A stretch of DNA of 64,000 bases from Peribacillus deserti (lineage in GTDB: Bacteria; Bacillota; Bacilli; Bacillales; DSM-1321). The notes beneath the pieces were generated by a model. It saw only the letters and a list, made by a program, of their open reading frames with translations, was not told the origin of the DNA and ran no database searches. Position numbers and translations under genes: made by a program. This document shows, piece after piece, positions 28,442 to 37,172 of this stretch. The DNA lies in contig NZ_JAFBFI010000005.1 of NCBI RefSeq assembly GCF_016909175.1, positions 156,586-220,585 of the forward strand, read 5' to 3'. Each line of letters starts with the position of its first letter. The first letter of the stretch is position 1.

Positions 28442-28533
28442 CAGGAATTCTTGTTATTATTTTTAAAGTCCAGAATAGCGATTACAAACATCCCAAAGCT
28501 CAGCATCAGAGATAATGCTTCAAAAGTAACCAT
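28441..28533 (-). CDS. Putative holin-like toxin, 30 aa
   Basis: Tiny membrane peptide MVTFEALSLMLSFGMFVIAI followed by LDFKNNNKNS. One hydrophobic helix flanked by a short N-terminus and a charged tail matches the holin-like toxin family (TxpA-like, type I toxin-antitoxin systems of Bacillus). GGAGGCGGTTTATAA precedes the ATG and a compact terminator overlaps the stop. Such toxins are normally silenced by an antisense RNA; none could be identified by eye on the plus strand. Confidence 0.75.
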   Translation of the reverse strand: MVTFEALSLMLSFGMFVIAILDFKNNNKNS

Positions 28534-28664
28534 TTATAAACCGCCTCCTTACAATAAGCCTTCCCAGATCCAAGTTTGTCCTATACAGACAAAAAATAAA
28601 AAAAGGGGCAGACCCGTTACCCATAAATAATCAGTTAGGCTCGTATAGTTCTTAACTTTCTTCT

Positions 28665-29693
28665 TTATAAGGTTTTCTCCTTAATTAGTTCATCTTCAAT
28701 CCCAGAAATGATGTCAAACGCTCCTCCAGAATTGTTTGAGCACACTATAATCTTGAGGGATGTATTGGGATAAAATACAGCACGAAAATTTACTCCTGGA
28801 TCATATCCCATTAATAAATATTTTGATACACTGTTTTTCTCGGTTTTCATCCATAGACCATAGCCATATGAGGTGGTATCATCAACTCTAGTGTGAGGAG
28901 TGAGTAACTGATTAGTTATCTCTTTATTTAATAATTGATCATTCATTAAAGCTTCCCATAGCCTAACCATATCTTTCGCTGTTACATATGCTCCACCATC
29001 TGAACCGCCTTTTGCTGGCAGCGAATACACATTTGTTTTCCACTTTCCATCTGCATGATCAACATATCCTAGTGCAGTTCTTTCCGGCAGGGAGTCCATC
29101 TCAAAATAACCAGAATCCATAGAGACTTTTTCAAATATATATTTTTTTACGTATTCACTAAAAGCCAGTCCGCTTACTTGTTCTATGACCAATCCTAGCA
29201 AAATATACCCTGCATTATTGTAATGAAATCCTCTGCCGGCTGGAGATTTCATAGATTCATTTTGAAATAATGGTAAAAAGTCTTTTAACTGCCTTATATG
29301 ATACATTGGATTCTGAATCCAAAGTTCCTCAAAATCATCCATAATATCCTCATCAAAATAGTCTGGTATCCCAGAAGTATGTGTCAGCAATTGATGAATA
29401 GTTACGCTATTGTCAAAATAGGGAAAATTCATATCAAGACAATTCTTTAATGGAGAATGAAAAGAAATTTTTCCTTGTTCTACAAGTTGGCAAATAGAGA
29501 TTGCGGTAAAAAGTTTACTTCCTGATGCAATACCATATCGAGTATTATTTTGGTTTTTTATTTGTTCAGAACGATTAGCAAATCCAAAGCTTATATCAGC
29601 AAGAACTTTTTCTCCTTCCTTTACATATACCGAACCTGAAAAATCATTTTCATCTTGAATTCTTGTAATTCGATCTACCAAGTCTCTGTTCAC
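28665..29693 (-). CDS. Serine hydrolase, beta-lactamase/class C fold
   Basis: 342-aa penicillin-binding-protein-like hydrolase. The SxxK motif is SGSK (about residues 57-60) and the YxN motif is YNN (about 158-160). HTSGIPDYF and GYGLWM segments are typical. No signal peptide is visible, so it is probably cytoplasmic, like many esterase/peptidase members; antibiotic hydrolysis is not implied. GGAGGAATTTTAGGTGAAC lies upstream and its start overlaps the preceding small ORF by 4 bp. Confidence 0.85.
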   Translation of the reverse strand: MNRDLVDRITRIQDENDFSGSVYVKEGEKVLADISFGFANRSEQIKNQNNTRYGIASGSKLFTAISICQLVEQGKISFHSPLKNCLDMNFPYFDNSVTIHQLLTHTSGIPDYFDEDIMDDFEELWIQNPMYHIRQLKDFLPLFQNESMKSPAGRGFHYNNAGYILLGLVIEQVSGLAFSEYVKKYIFEKVSMDSGYFEMDSLPERTALGYVDHADGKWKTNVYSLPAKGGSDGGAYVTAKDMVRLWEALMNDQLLNKEITNQLLTPHTRVDDTTSYGYGLWMKTEKNSVSKYLLMGYDPGVNFRAVFYPNTSLKIIVCSNNSGGAFDIISGIEDELIKEKTL

Positions 29694-29899
29694 CTAAAAT
29701 TCCTCCAATTAACCTCTTTAGAATAATTTGTTAGTGGAACAACAAAAAGGGCTGTCCCAACTTCTTCAATTAACGTACCCGTTAGTAGTTTTAGAAACAA
29801 TTGAGAATTAGTTTCCCCCTTAACTTCATCCCATCCTCCATAGAATTCAGCTATACTATTTGCTACCTTTTGGTCATGACAAGTAATCATTACTTCCAC
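29690..29899 (-). CDS. Truncated small ORF running through a repeat copy
   Basis: 69-aa frame beginning MEVMITCHDQKVANSIAEF. From about residue 41 the sequence (GTLIEEVGTALFVVPLTNYS) is simply the translation of the terminator-repeat copy at 29729-29788. The native C-terminus thus seems to have been replaced by repeat insertion, and the frame then reaches the hydrolase start. The N-terminal family is not recognised. A relic is more likely than a working gene. Confidence 0.4.
   Translation of the reverse strand: MEVMITCHDQKVANSIAEFYGGWDEVKGETNSQLFLKLLTGTLIEEVGTALFVVPLTNYSKEVNWRNFR
29729..29788. repeat. Terminator-repeat copy 5, inside a reading frame
   Basis: TTAGTGGAACAACAAAAAGG, shortened core GGGCTGTCCC, CTTCTTCAATTAACG and TACCCGTTAGTAG. 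It is notable because it interrupts a small ORF. Confidence 0.7.
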
Positions 29900-30056
29900 T
29901 GATTTTTGAAGTGTTGTACTCTATATTAATTCCTCGCTTTTTTAAATGGTGGCCTACATAAGTAAAAAAGTATTCAATTTCTAATAAATTCAGGAAACGC
30001 AGCTGAAAGTCCTTTATTTTTTCTTATTTTGATGACAGGTTCAACGATCACTCCAA

Positions 30057-30089
30057 AAGAAAAAAGGAACCTAGGCCGGTCCCTTTTTT
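30057..30089. terminator. Hairpin terminator
   Basis: AAAAAGG-ACC / GGT-CCTTTTT around TAGGCC with flanking A and T runs; usable in both directions. Region 29900-30248 otherwise has no gene, only a second palindrome GGCGACGTAC / GTACGTCGC near 30157. Confidence 0.7.
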
Positions 30090-30248
30090 GTATTCACAAG
30101 ATTTAATGTCTAATCGGGCTGTGGAAATGCCCTTAAGGGAGTAAGGCGACGTACTAAATTCACCTGTACGTCGCTTGGAACCGTATACCACTCTATTTCA
30201 CCATTTATTTTAATCTATTAGAAGAAGAGACTTTAACTTAACTTCCAC

Positions 30249-30600
30249 TTATTTTAATGAATTAGCAATTTGTATTAAATCTTCTTTACTGTACGTATTT
30301 GCCGATCCCATGGCATCATAATCATAATTTAATAGAGTGTCCCATTTTCCTCAGTCCAGTATAAAATTTTCCCATCATTAGCGTTTTCATTAATCCTCCA
30401 GTAAGCAGTTGTTCCGTCTTTTAATTTTACGTTCTCTATATTTTCACTATCTGTGAAGGTACCTTTCCCAAACTGCCTACAGAAAGAATTTCTTCCCTAT
30501 CTCTGGAGTAATAAGTTTGCCCCGGTTAGATCAATATGAGAAAAACCGCCAAATGGCGTGATCAAATAACGCATCGCATCCGATAGTTCAAGGAGCTCTA
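30249..30600 (-). pseudogene. DUF4367-type protein, N-terminus lost and frameshifted
   Basis: C-terminal remains of a DUF4367 (outer surface/anti-sigma-associated) protein: ELSDAMRYLITPFGGFSHID, then VKLKDGTTAYWRINENANDG, ILYWTEENGTLY and MGSANTYSKEDLIQIANSLK before the stop at 30249. At least two stops or shifts interrupt it. It begins directly after the NUDIX stop codon, suggesting deletion of its 5' part. Confidence 0.65.
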
Positions 30601-30602
30601 TC

Positions 30603-31010
30603 TTAGAATTCAATATAAAAAGGATGGAGTTCTTCATTTAAACAATATTCAATTCTTTGCCTGAAATTTTTCCAAGTTACCATTTCTAAAGCCATTTCAA
30701 TTAAAAAAAAACCTACCTCCAAACTTTCAGGCGAGGTCGTTAGCTCTCCTCCAACAGGTATACCCAAGAACAATGTGTTACATATAGATTCATTTACATT
30801 TTGATAAATTCCACAAAATTTTGTAATTTCAATGTCAATACCACTTTCTTCTTTTGTTTCCCTGATAGCAGCGTTCTTTAAGGATTCTCCTTCTTCAACC
30901 TGTCCACCAGGCATTTCCCAACCTCTTCGGGGCCCCTTAATTAACAAAATTTCTTTTTCCTTATTTATTACGATAGTAGCTGCTGACACAATATGTTTTG
31001 GTGTTCGCAT
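30603..31010 (-). CDS. NUDIX hydrolase
   Basis: 135-aa pyrophosphohydrolase with a full Nudix box GGQVEEGESLKNAAIRETKEE then SGI (about residues 35-58). The N-terminal MRTPKHIVSAATIVIN strand is typical. Start at ATG 31010 with TGAGGTCT upstream. Unrelated in detail to the NUDIX protein at 18547. Substrate unknown. Confidence 0.87.
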   Translation of the reverse strand: MRTPKHIVSAATIVINKEKEILLIKGPRRGWEMPGGQVEEGESLKNAAIRETKEESGIDIEITKFCGIYQNVNESICNTLFLGIPVGGELTTSPESLEVGFFLIEMALEMVTWKNFRQRIEYCLNEELHPFYIEF

Positions 31011-31090
31011 ATCTTAGACCTCACATTAGTATAGGATACTTAATTCATTCGATATGATATTGTTTTCACCTTCTTTTGCTCGCAACTTCC

Positions 31091-31158
31091 ATTTAGCAAA
31101 AGAAGAAAAGGCTGCCGAAGCAGCCATTATGTACTACAACCAACGCACTCGTTAGCTT
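31091..31158. repeat. Terminator-repeat copy 6
   Basis: Well-preserved core GGCTGCCGAAGCAGCC (TTCG loop on the minus strand) followed by TTTTCTTCTTTTGC; CCAACGCACTCGTTAG arm next. It sits directly downstream of the 31168-31362 fragment. Confidence 0.75.
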
Positions 31159-31167
31159 AATATTAAC

Positions 31168-31362
31168 TTACCTTTCCAACTCAATATATTCTCTCAATAA
31201 TTTCCACTCATTCTCCTCTTTTCTCCATACAAACATACATTGAGCGCAATAAGGAATTCCATTTATTAAGTTTGTTTCTCTACCCAAAATTAAATATTCA
31301 TTCCCTTCTTTTCGTTCAGTGATTGAGTCTTGGTTAATCAACCATACCGTTAGCATATTCAT
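31168..31362 (-). pseudogene. C-terminal fragment, probable NTF2/SnoaL-like domain
   Basis: 64-aa frame ending CMFVWRKEENEWKLLREYIE, which resembles the last strands of DUF4440/SnoaL-like proteins. No ribosome-binding site precedes the ATG, and the length is about half of the family norm, so the N-terminal half is missing. Assignment is tentative. Confidence 0.4.
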
Positions 31363-31407
31363 AACTTTTTTTATAATAGATTTTAGGAAGATGCCTTAAC
31401 TGTCTGT

Positions 31408-31496
31408 TCTTGTTGATATAACGCACCTTTTCGTTTTAGTACAATTCTTCACAAACTAGGTTTTATCCTGCTTGGATCAACGCACCAATTAGTTTA
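31408..31496. repeat. Two degenerate terminator-repeat arms
   Basis: ATATAACGCACCTTTTCG and GGATCAACGCACCAATTAG, 60 bp apart, without an intact core hairpin. Confidence 0.5.
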
Positions 31497-31545
31497 AAAT
31501 GAAAATAGGATTAAAAGATGAATGACTACATTAGGAGGTTTTATT

Positions 31546-31908
31546 ATGATTAAGCAAATTGGAACAGTTGCAGTTTATGTGGAAGATCAACAAAAAGCAA
31601 AGACTTTTTGGAGTGAAAAAGTAGGGTTTGAAATAATGGCTGACCATCCTATGGGACCTAATGCAAATTGGCTTGAAGTTGCACCTAAAGGAGTAAAAAC
31701 TCGCTTAGTTATTTATCCAAAATCTATGATGCAAGGGTCTGAAAATATGAAGGCTTCCATCGTTTTCGAGTGTGATGATATTGCAAATACATATGAAAAA
31801 TTAAAAGCTAATGGCGTTGAATTTTTAGGCGAACCACAAGAAATGGAATGGGGTACATTTGTTCAATTTAAAGATGAAGACGGTAATCAGTTCTTGTTAA
31901 AACAATGA
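31546..31908 (+). CDS. VOC-family protein (glyoxalase/bleomycin-resistance fold)
   Basis: 120-aa vicinal-oxygen-chelate protein: IGTVAVYVEDQQKAKTFWSE at the start, FVQFKDEDGNQFLL at the end, with the betaalphabetabetabeta layout. Start at ATG 31546, because TTAGGAGGTTTTATT lies just upstream. It has its own terminator and opposite orientation to its neighbours. Members include glyoxalase-type enzymes and antibiotic-binding proteins; no specific role is evident. Confidence 0.85.
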   Translation: MIKQIGTVAVYVEDQQKAKTFWSEKVGFEIMADHPMGPNANWLEVAPKGVKTRLVIYPKSMMQGSENMKASIVFECDDIANTYEKLKANGVEFLGEPQEMEWGTFVQFKDEDGNQFLLKQ

Positions 31909-31916
31909 AGTGTTAA

Positions 31917-31950
31917 GCAGATTCAATCATATAATGAATCTGCTTTTTTA
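31917..31950 (+). terminator. Terminator of the VOC gene
   Basis: AGCAGATTCA / TGAATCTGCT perfect 10-bp arms, then TTTTTTA. Region 31951-32250 holds no recognisable gene. Confidence 0.9.
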
Positions 31951-32253
31951 TTCTTTACTTACTAATCTGCCTCTTTAGTTCAAAAAGAAAAAGAGGGGTA
32001 AATGTAATTTTGACTCCATTGCTGGAGATGTGACAGAAAAGAGTCTAGAATGTTTAGCCTTTTTAGATGAATAGTAAAATTTATTCTTAATGCGTAATGG
32101 ATAAACAAGTTGTATATCTTTATCTACAGCTAACTATAGTCAAGAATTGTCTAAACAAGGAAAATATATAATCTATCTTCTCGGGTTCAACTTATGCACC
32201 AGAAAAGTCATTCATCAACAAGAAGGGTTTCTTTTCTTTGGAAAGTTAAAGTG

Positions 32254-32916
32254 TTATTTTAAATTTGAAAATACCGTTAGATCCTCTCTGTTTCCAATGA
32301 CAACCAGCATATCTCCTTTGTGAATAATCTGCTCAGGAGAAGGAGAGACAATAATTTCACCATCACTCACAATAGCGATAACACTAAGATTATATTTTGC
32401 ACGCACATCAAGTTCTCGCAGACTTTTTTCTGTCATACTCAAGGGAATTCTGATTTCTTCTATATTATACTCTTTTGAAAGCTCAATAAAATTTAACACA
32501 TTCGGTGACAGAAGTTGATGGGCGACTCTTTCACCCATATCTCTTTCAGGGTAGATAATCCAGTCTGCTCCTATTTTATCTAATAGCAGCCCATGGTTTT
32601 TACTTAGGGCTTTCGCTATTACTTTTTTAACTCCTAATTCCTTTAAAAGCAAAACTGTTAAGATACTTGATTGCATATCATTTCCGATTGCAACAATAAC
32701 AGCATCAAAATTACGAATTCCAATTGACATCAGTGCTTCTTCTTCTGTTGTATCTGCGACCACCGCATGAGTAACAACCATTTCAGCATCTTGTACTCGT
32801 TCTTCGTTTATATCAATTCCCATGACCTCTTGTCCAGCATCATATAATCTTTCAGCCACACTTGTACCGAACCTTCCTAATCCAATCACCGCGTATAGTT
32901 GCTTTCCCATATCCAT
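32254..32916 (-). CDS. ktrA: Ktr potassium uptake, regulatory RCK subunit
   Basis: 220-aa cytosolic RCK protein that gates the Ktr channel. N-terminal Rossmann fold with VIGLGRFGTSVAERL, Asp of VMGIDI for nucleotide binding, and a C-terminal RCK_C/TrkA_C domain (VIAIVSDGEIIVSPSP). The C-domain is the known c-di-AMP-binding site in the family. It lies 17 bp downstream of the membrane subunit gene, so they form an operon; the order (membrane subunit first) is opposite to B. subtilis ktrAB, and the protein could equally be the KtrC type. Confidence 0.9.
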   Translation of the reverse strand: MDMGKQLYAVIGLGRFGTSVAERLYDAGQEVMGIDINEERVQDAEMVVTHAVVADTTEEEALMSIGIRNFDAVIVAIGNDMQSSILTVLLLKELGVKKVIAKALSKNHGLLLDKIGADWIIYPERDMGERVAHQLLSPNVLNFIELSKEYNIEEIRIPLSMTEKSLRELDVRAKYNLSVIAIVSDGEIIVSPSPEQIIHKGDMLVVIGNREDLTVFSNLK

Positions 32917-32933
32917 TAACTCCTCAATCTTTA

Positions 32934-34280
32934 TTAACCGATCATGATTTTTCCTTTTGGATAGCCGATAGGATCTTTATTCCCTTTCCGCCTCATGGTC
33001 AGAGCATAAGCAAGCGTTAGAGGTCCTAACCTTCCTGCAAACATCGTAAAAATAATGATCATTCTACCGACAGGCGATAATTCAGGGGTCAATCCCATGG
33101 AAAGACCTACCGTGCCAAATGCAGAGGTGGCTTCGAAGAGATAGACAATGAAATTCTGTCGTTCCCCTTCAGTAATTGTAAGAAGCATGGTTATGACCAT
33201 GACAAGGAACATTCCTATTACTGCCACAGTGAGTGCTTTGAAAATGGTTTCCATAACAATTCGGCGGCGAAACATAACAACATTTTCTTTCCCTTTAATT
33301 TGGGACCAAACAGCTGCAGATAGTACAGCAAAGGTCGTTATTTTAATTCCGCCTGCAGTAGAACCGGGACCTGCTCCTATATACATCAAGAAGATGATCA
33401 GGAACAAAGTTGATTGCGTTAAGTCACCAATTGGCAATGTATTGGCTCCTGCGGTTCGTGGTGTGACCGCCTGGAACAAGGAGCCCAATACTTTTCCTGT
33501 ATAAGTCAAAGGCTGAAGCGTTTTTGCGTTCCCATATTCAAATGAGAAGATCAGGATAGCTGCGCCAAGTGTCAAAATCAGCGTGGTTAGTAAAACCACC
33601 TTTGTATGCACTGAAAGACGGCGGGTATCATGGTATTCATACAATTCATTCATCACGATGAACCCAATTCCACCTAATGTTATGAGTGCACAAACGGTCA
33701 GGACTACGGCCGGATCGTCGACATATGGTGTAAGGCTTCGAAATTCCCCATTTAAATCGAAGCCGGCGTTATTGAAATTCGATATAGAGTGAAATATCCC
33801 CCAATAAATAGCTTTTCCAATGGGCATATCCAAAGAAAACCGAATCGCTAAGATAGCGGCACCTGTCGCCTCTATAATACCAGTAAATATTAAGACCCTT
33901 TTGACCAGACGCACAATTCCCGAAATGGAAATGTTATTTAAAGCCTCCTGAAGAACCAGCCGGTCTCTTAACGAAATCCTTTTACCCAAAAGGAAAGCAA
34001 AGAAGGTGGCAAATGTCATAAATCCTAATCCACCAATCTGGATGAGGGTTAAAATGACTAATTCGCCGAATGTGGTGAAAGTATCTGCTGTATCCACGAC
34101 CACAAGTCCTGTTACACACGTTGCCGATGTAGCAGTAAACAAAGCATTTAAATACGACAGCCCCTCTCCGTCATGTGTTGCGTTAGGAAGGGTTAGCAAA
34201 ACAGCTCCTATAAGAATTAAAGCCGCAAAGCCTAGAACAAGAATTTTTGGAGGATCAAAATAGTCTCTAATTTTCTTCAT
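32934..34280 (-). CDS. ktrB: Ktr potassium uptake, membrane channel subunit
   Basis: 448-aa TrkH/KtrB-type K+ (Na+-coupled) channel with four M1-P-M2 repeats. The pore loops are visible: SATCVTGLVV, NNAGFDLNG, TPRTAGANTLPIG and SAFGTVGLSMG, and the protein ends YPKGKIMIG as KtrB does. Operon with the RCK gene. A c-di-AMP riboswitch about 700 bp upstream, on the same strand, probably controls the transcript. KtrD is the alternative name. Confidence 0.92.
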   Translation of the reverse strand: MKKIRDYFDPPKILVLGFAALILIGAVLLTLPNATHDGEGLSYLNALFTATSATCVTGLVVVDTADTFTTFGELVILTLIQIGGLGFMTFATFFAFLLGKRISLRDRLVLQEALNNISISGIVRLVKRVLIFTGIIEATGAAILAIRFSLDMPIGKAIYWGIFHSISNFNNAGFDLNGEFRSLTPYVDDPAVVLTVCALITLGGIGFIVMNELYEYHDTRRLSVHTKVVLLTTLILTLGAAILIFSFEYGNAKTLQPLTYTGKVLGSLFQAVTPRTAGANTLPIGDLTQSTLFLIIFLMYIGAGPGSTAGGIKITTFAVLSAAVWSQIKGKENVVMFRRRIVMETIFKALTVAVIGMFLVMVITMLLTITEGERQNFIVYLFEATSAFGTVGLSMGLTPELSPVGRMIIIFTMFAGRLGPLTLAYALTMRRKGNKDPIGYPKGKIMIG

Positions 34281-34307
34281 CGTAATCTCCTATAAAAAAC
34301 AGTTTGA

Positions 34308-34643
34308 TTATAACAAAAACCCGAGATACACATACACCGTTGATATTCCGATAGAAATGTTTATGAAAGGGAATCCGATCTTCAGATATTTAATGAATGA
34401 TATTGTATGTCCCTCTTTCTCAGCCAGACCAGGTAAAATTAGGTTTGCGCTCGCTCCTATCAATGTTCCATTGCCTCCGAGGCAGGCTCCCAGTGACATG
34501 CTCCACCATAAGATTGAATATACCGAATCAGTCATCAGGATGGCGCCATTTAAGGCAATAATCGTCCGGTGAATTTTTTCTGAAATAATAATAGCGTACG
34601 TAATTAGAAAGATACTAAGGACCATTGCCGTTTCAGAATTCAT
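34308..34643 (-). pseudogene. ArsB/NhaD-type transporter with large internal deletion
   Basis: An in-frame remnant: residues 1-40 (MVLSIFLITYAIIISEKIHR, ALNGAILM) are the N-terminal helix of an ArsB/NhaD/CitMHS-type ion transporter, and the rest (WWSMSLGACLGGNGTLIGAS, ANLILPG, ISFIKYLKIGFP) is its C-terminal end. The roughly 300 residues between are missing, at the junction ILM-TDSV. The family norm is about 430 aa. It lies 27 bp before ktrB and after the riboswitch, so it was the first gene of this operon. Confidence 0.8.
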
Positions 34644-34659
34644 CTCCAGTCCCCAAAAA

Positions 34660-34980
34660 TAAAAATACTATTTCGTTTCGTTTATTATTTATTCCAATCC
34701 TTTCGGCTGAACACAGGGAATAAAAAAAGACCAAATGCTACTTTCCTCCTTTTATGTTTGCCGAGCCATACCTAATTAATGTGCCAATGAACGTAGATTG
34801 GTACATTAAGTATGGAAAAACAAACATGGACTTGGAGAAAAAGTAATCATTGGTCTACTTAACGCCCAGCAGGCTATTCAGCCCTCTTTGCATTCTGTCT
34901 TCCAAGAAACCTTTTCATTCATACGCATAATAAAAAGACCTGCGTATATATCAGACTGCTATTTTGCTATAAAGGAATAA
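34660..34980. other. Gap between riboswitch and transporter remnant
   Basis: No gene seen. Contains GTGCCAATGAACGTAGATTGGTACATTAAGTA-type imperfect inverted sequence near 34780-34810 and a decayed repeat fragment (TTAACGCCCAGCAGGC) near 34860. Confidence 0.4.
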
Positions 34981-34982
34981 CA

Positions 34983-35140
34983 AAAAAGCCCCCTGATGTA
35001 AGGCGGTCTTATGACCTCCTTCGCTTTAGCCGACGAAGTTAGCTGACGGGTAGGATGGCGAAAGAGCTTTCATCCCTTCTGCTGTCGCAGAATTAACCCC
35101 TAATAGTGGATCCTCCGTTCTCAATTCTATGAGATTGGGC
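34983..35140 (-). promoter_or_regulatory. c-di-AMP riboswitch (ydaO/yuaA type)
   Basis: Minus strand: GGGGTTAATTCTGC, GGGATGAAAGCTCTTTCG, the hallmark CCCGTCAGCTAACTTCGT and GCGAAGGAGGTC. A GC-rich hairpin with TTTTTTG (34983-35010) follows as terminator. The class binds cyclic di-AMP and commonly shuts off K+ importer genes, which fits the ktr genes downstream. Confidence 0.87.
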
Positions 35141-35362
35141 CTGTATTAAATTGATATCTTATGAAAACATCTTACTCTTCATATTTACTATTTGTAAACC
35201 CATTTTTGCCTTTTAATAAACATTGCTATAAAAATTCATTACAAAAACAGACATGACATGTACTTGTTTTGAGTTTTGTTAAGTTTTAATAAAGCACATT
35301 GACAAAAATTGTAGAAGGGCATTATGATAGGTTCTAGATTTTCAAGAAACAGGGGAGAACAT

Positions 35363-35737
35363 ATGGGACATCCTAAAAAGAAACTTGAGGCTGAGATAAG
35401 TTCTGCCTTTATTAAATTCCAGCGTGACCTTATAGGCAGGGGCCCGCAGGAAGCTAAAACATATATTGTAAATGATATGATTATCATCCGTTTTAAGGGA
35501 GTTCTTACTGTGGAAGAAAAGCATCTTGTGAGTCATGATTCCGGTAAAAAGCTCGTTAAGCAGATGCGGCAGGTCCTTCGCGAAATGTATAGTGAAGAAT
35601 ATGAACATATTGTTCAAAATCTAACTGGGTGCCGGGTTCTTTCATCACACAGTGATATTAGTACTAAAACAGGAGAAAGAATAGAGGTATTCATTATCGA
35701 AAAAGATTTGGAAAAATCTTTAGGTGTCCATTGCTGA
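35363..35737 (+). CDS. DUF2294-family protein
   Basis: 124-aa DUF2294 protein (GHPKKKLEAEISSAFIKFQR, GRGPQEAKTYIVNDMIIIR). Start at ATG 35363 with AGGGGAGAAC upstream; 13 further in-frame codons before it lack a ribosome site. No membrane segments. It is divergent from the ktr operon, with the riboswitch promoter region between. Family function is not established to my knowledge. Confidence 0.82.
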   Translation: MGHPKKKLEAEISSAFIKFQRDLIGRGPQEAKTYIVNDMIIIRFKGVLTVEEKHLVSHDSGKKLVKQMRQVLREMYSEEYEHIVQNLTGCRVLSSHSDISTKTGERIEVFIIEKDLEKSLGVHC

Positions 35738-35813
35738 ATCTAAATTTGAATGATATTTAATTAATTGTTAGCATACCAAATGGCGTTTTATATTAGAAAA
35801 TGGGGTGGACAGG

Positions 35814-36005
35814 ATGGGGAATACCTCTAGATATGTGATCAACGGTGTAGGTAAAAATGGAGAAACATACTTTACCTCTTGTCATGATAAACATGATTTA
35901 AAGAAATGGATTGCAGATCATGAGCATAGATTACTAATGAATGAGTTAAAGATCATTGATAAGAAAAAGCCGGCATTGTTAAAATTGTTTTCATTTAAAA
36001 GGTGA
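35814..36005 (+). CDS. Small conserved-type protein, 63 aa
   Basis: ATG 35814 with GGGGTGG upstream (a GTG three codons earlier is possible). The basic product reads GNTSRYVINGVGKNGETYF ... KKWIADHEHRLLMNELKII and ends in KKPALLKLF-type residues. A CCAGCTA / TAGCTGG hairpin follows at about 36015-36035. Family not recognised. Confidence 0.55.
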   Translation: MGNTSRYVINGVGKNGETYFTSCHDKHDLKKWIADHEHRLLMNELKIIDKKKPALLKLFSFKR

Positions 36006-36162
36006 AAATTATAATAACCAGCTATCTCTAGCTGGATTGGAACTTTTCTTATTCAAATAAAGAAAATAAGAACAATCCTTGTATTATTTTCAAATATAAA
36101 AGTTTTTCTTTTACTACTATAGGAATTAAAATAGAAACATCTAACAGAAAAGGAATTAAGTG

Positions 36163-36513
36163 ATGTCAGAAATATTTTGGTATATTTATTTAGGGATATT
36201 AGGCACGGCAGCGATTGGTTTTTTAATCAAGGGAGACAAAACCATTTTTGGCAAGTTGGACTTTGTTATCTCTCTCATTACTTGGGTTGGGCTTTTCGGA
36301 TATGTTACTGAAACGCCGATTTTTACTCCTCTTGTATGGAAAGTCGTGTTTGTTGGAGGAATCATTTGGGATGTCGCCTTCGGCTTTTACAAGAGTCGCG
36401 ATCATCAAGAATTTAAAGAAATGCCTAAAGGGGTTCGGTACCTTTTTGTCATTGGCACCATCATCATCCTGCTCGGTCCATTGTATTATGGTCTGTTCAA
36501 ATATGCATATTGA
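36163..36513 (+). CDS. Hypothetical membrane protein, four helices
   Basis: 116-aa integral membrane protein (IFWYIYLGILGTAAIGFLIK, VWKVVFVGGIIWDVAFGFYK, VIGTIIILLGPLYYGLFKYA). Start at ATG 36163, which follows AAAGGAATTAAGT; the GTG directly before it is an alternative. A terminator lies 10 bp after the stop. Function unknown. Confidence 0.65.
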   Translation: MSEIFWYIYLGILGTAAIGFLIKGDKTIFGKLDFVISLITWVGLFGYVTETPIFTPLVWKVVFVGGIIWDVAFGFYKSRDHQEFKEMPKGVRYLFVIGTIIILLGPLYYGLFKYAY

Positions 36514-36522
36514 AGTAAATTA

Positions 36523-36555
36523 CAGCCTGTCGTGAATACGGATGGGCTTTTTTTA
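36523..36555 (+). terminator. Terminator after the 116-aa membrane protein
   Basis: AGCC-GT-CGT / ACG-AT-GGGCT interrupted stem followed by TTTTTTTATG. Confidence 0.75.
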
Positions 36556-36710
36556 TGCTTCCGTGGCAGGAAACTAAACAGATTAAAGTATACTTTTACG
36601 TATATTCCCTTGTCTTTACAGTAATTAAGCCAGTCCGTGCAAGCCCTTACCATTGGTGTTGGTTTTTTTCATTTATATATATGTCTTGCATTAACCATAT
36701 AATGTGTAAA

Positions 36711-36839
36711 TTAATCAATATCGCTGTTTGTCGGCTCACCATTTTGTTCCTCAATGGGGCCTCCAAATTGTTGGTTAATCTCTTTAGCTAATTCATCTAA
36801 AAATTCATCAGACAAAAAGGGGCTATCTTCTATGAACAA
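36711..36839 (-). CDS. Small acidic protein, 42 aa
   Basis: TTG 36839 preceded by GAAAGGAGAATCTAC. The product is strongly acidic (FIEDSPFLSDEFLDELAKEI then NQQFGGPIEEQN), without helices. Good ribosome-binding site and biased composition suggest a real small gene; family unknown. Confidence 0.5.
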   Translation of the reverse strand: MFIEDSPFLSDEFLDELAKEINQQFGGPIEEQNGEPTNSDID

Positions 36840-37172
36840 GTAGATTCTCCTTTCCATATTGAAATTTTATATTATTCTCCGTTCGTGTAAAAACCTCTAC
36901 ATTAATATTACCTTTTTCTTATAGTTTTAATCTTAAATTTTAACCGTTTAGCAGCTGGTTTATTGTTGTTTGCAGCCCCATTCTTGCAAGTACCTACCCG
37001 TTAGTTTGCAAATTGGAAGGTACATTTTGGGAGTCCATTCACTTCAAATAATAAATTTCTTTTGTATGTTAGATTAAGCAACTGGCTAAACAATGAAATT
37101 CTCTCTTCAATCTAACCTTCGTTTTAGTTGAAGAATATTAAAAACCTAAACCTAAATGCCGATAATGAATTT
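36840..37172. other. Intergenic with a repeat fragment
   Basis: 36971-37008 is a worn terminator-repeat (TGCAGCCCCA ... CTACCCGTTAG). No gene recognised in the rest. Confidence 0.45.

Noticed and set aside
28665..29693. True antibiotic beta-lactamase
   Set aside because: The class C fold motifs fit, but there is no signal peptide and the family is dominated by esterases and peptidases, so resistance is not claimed.
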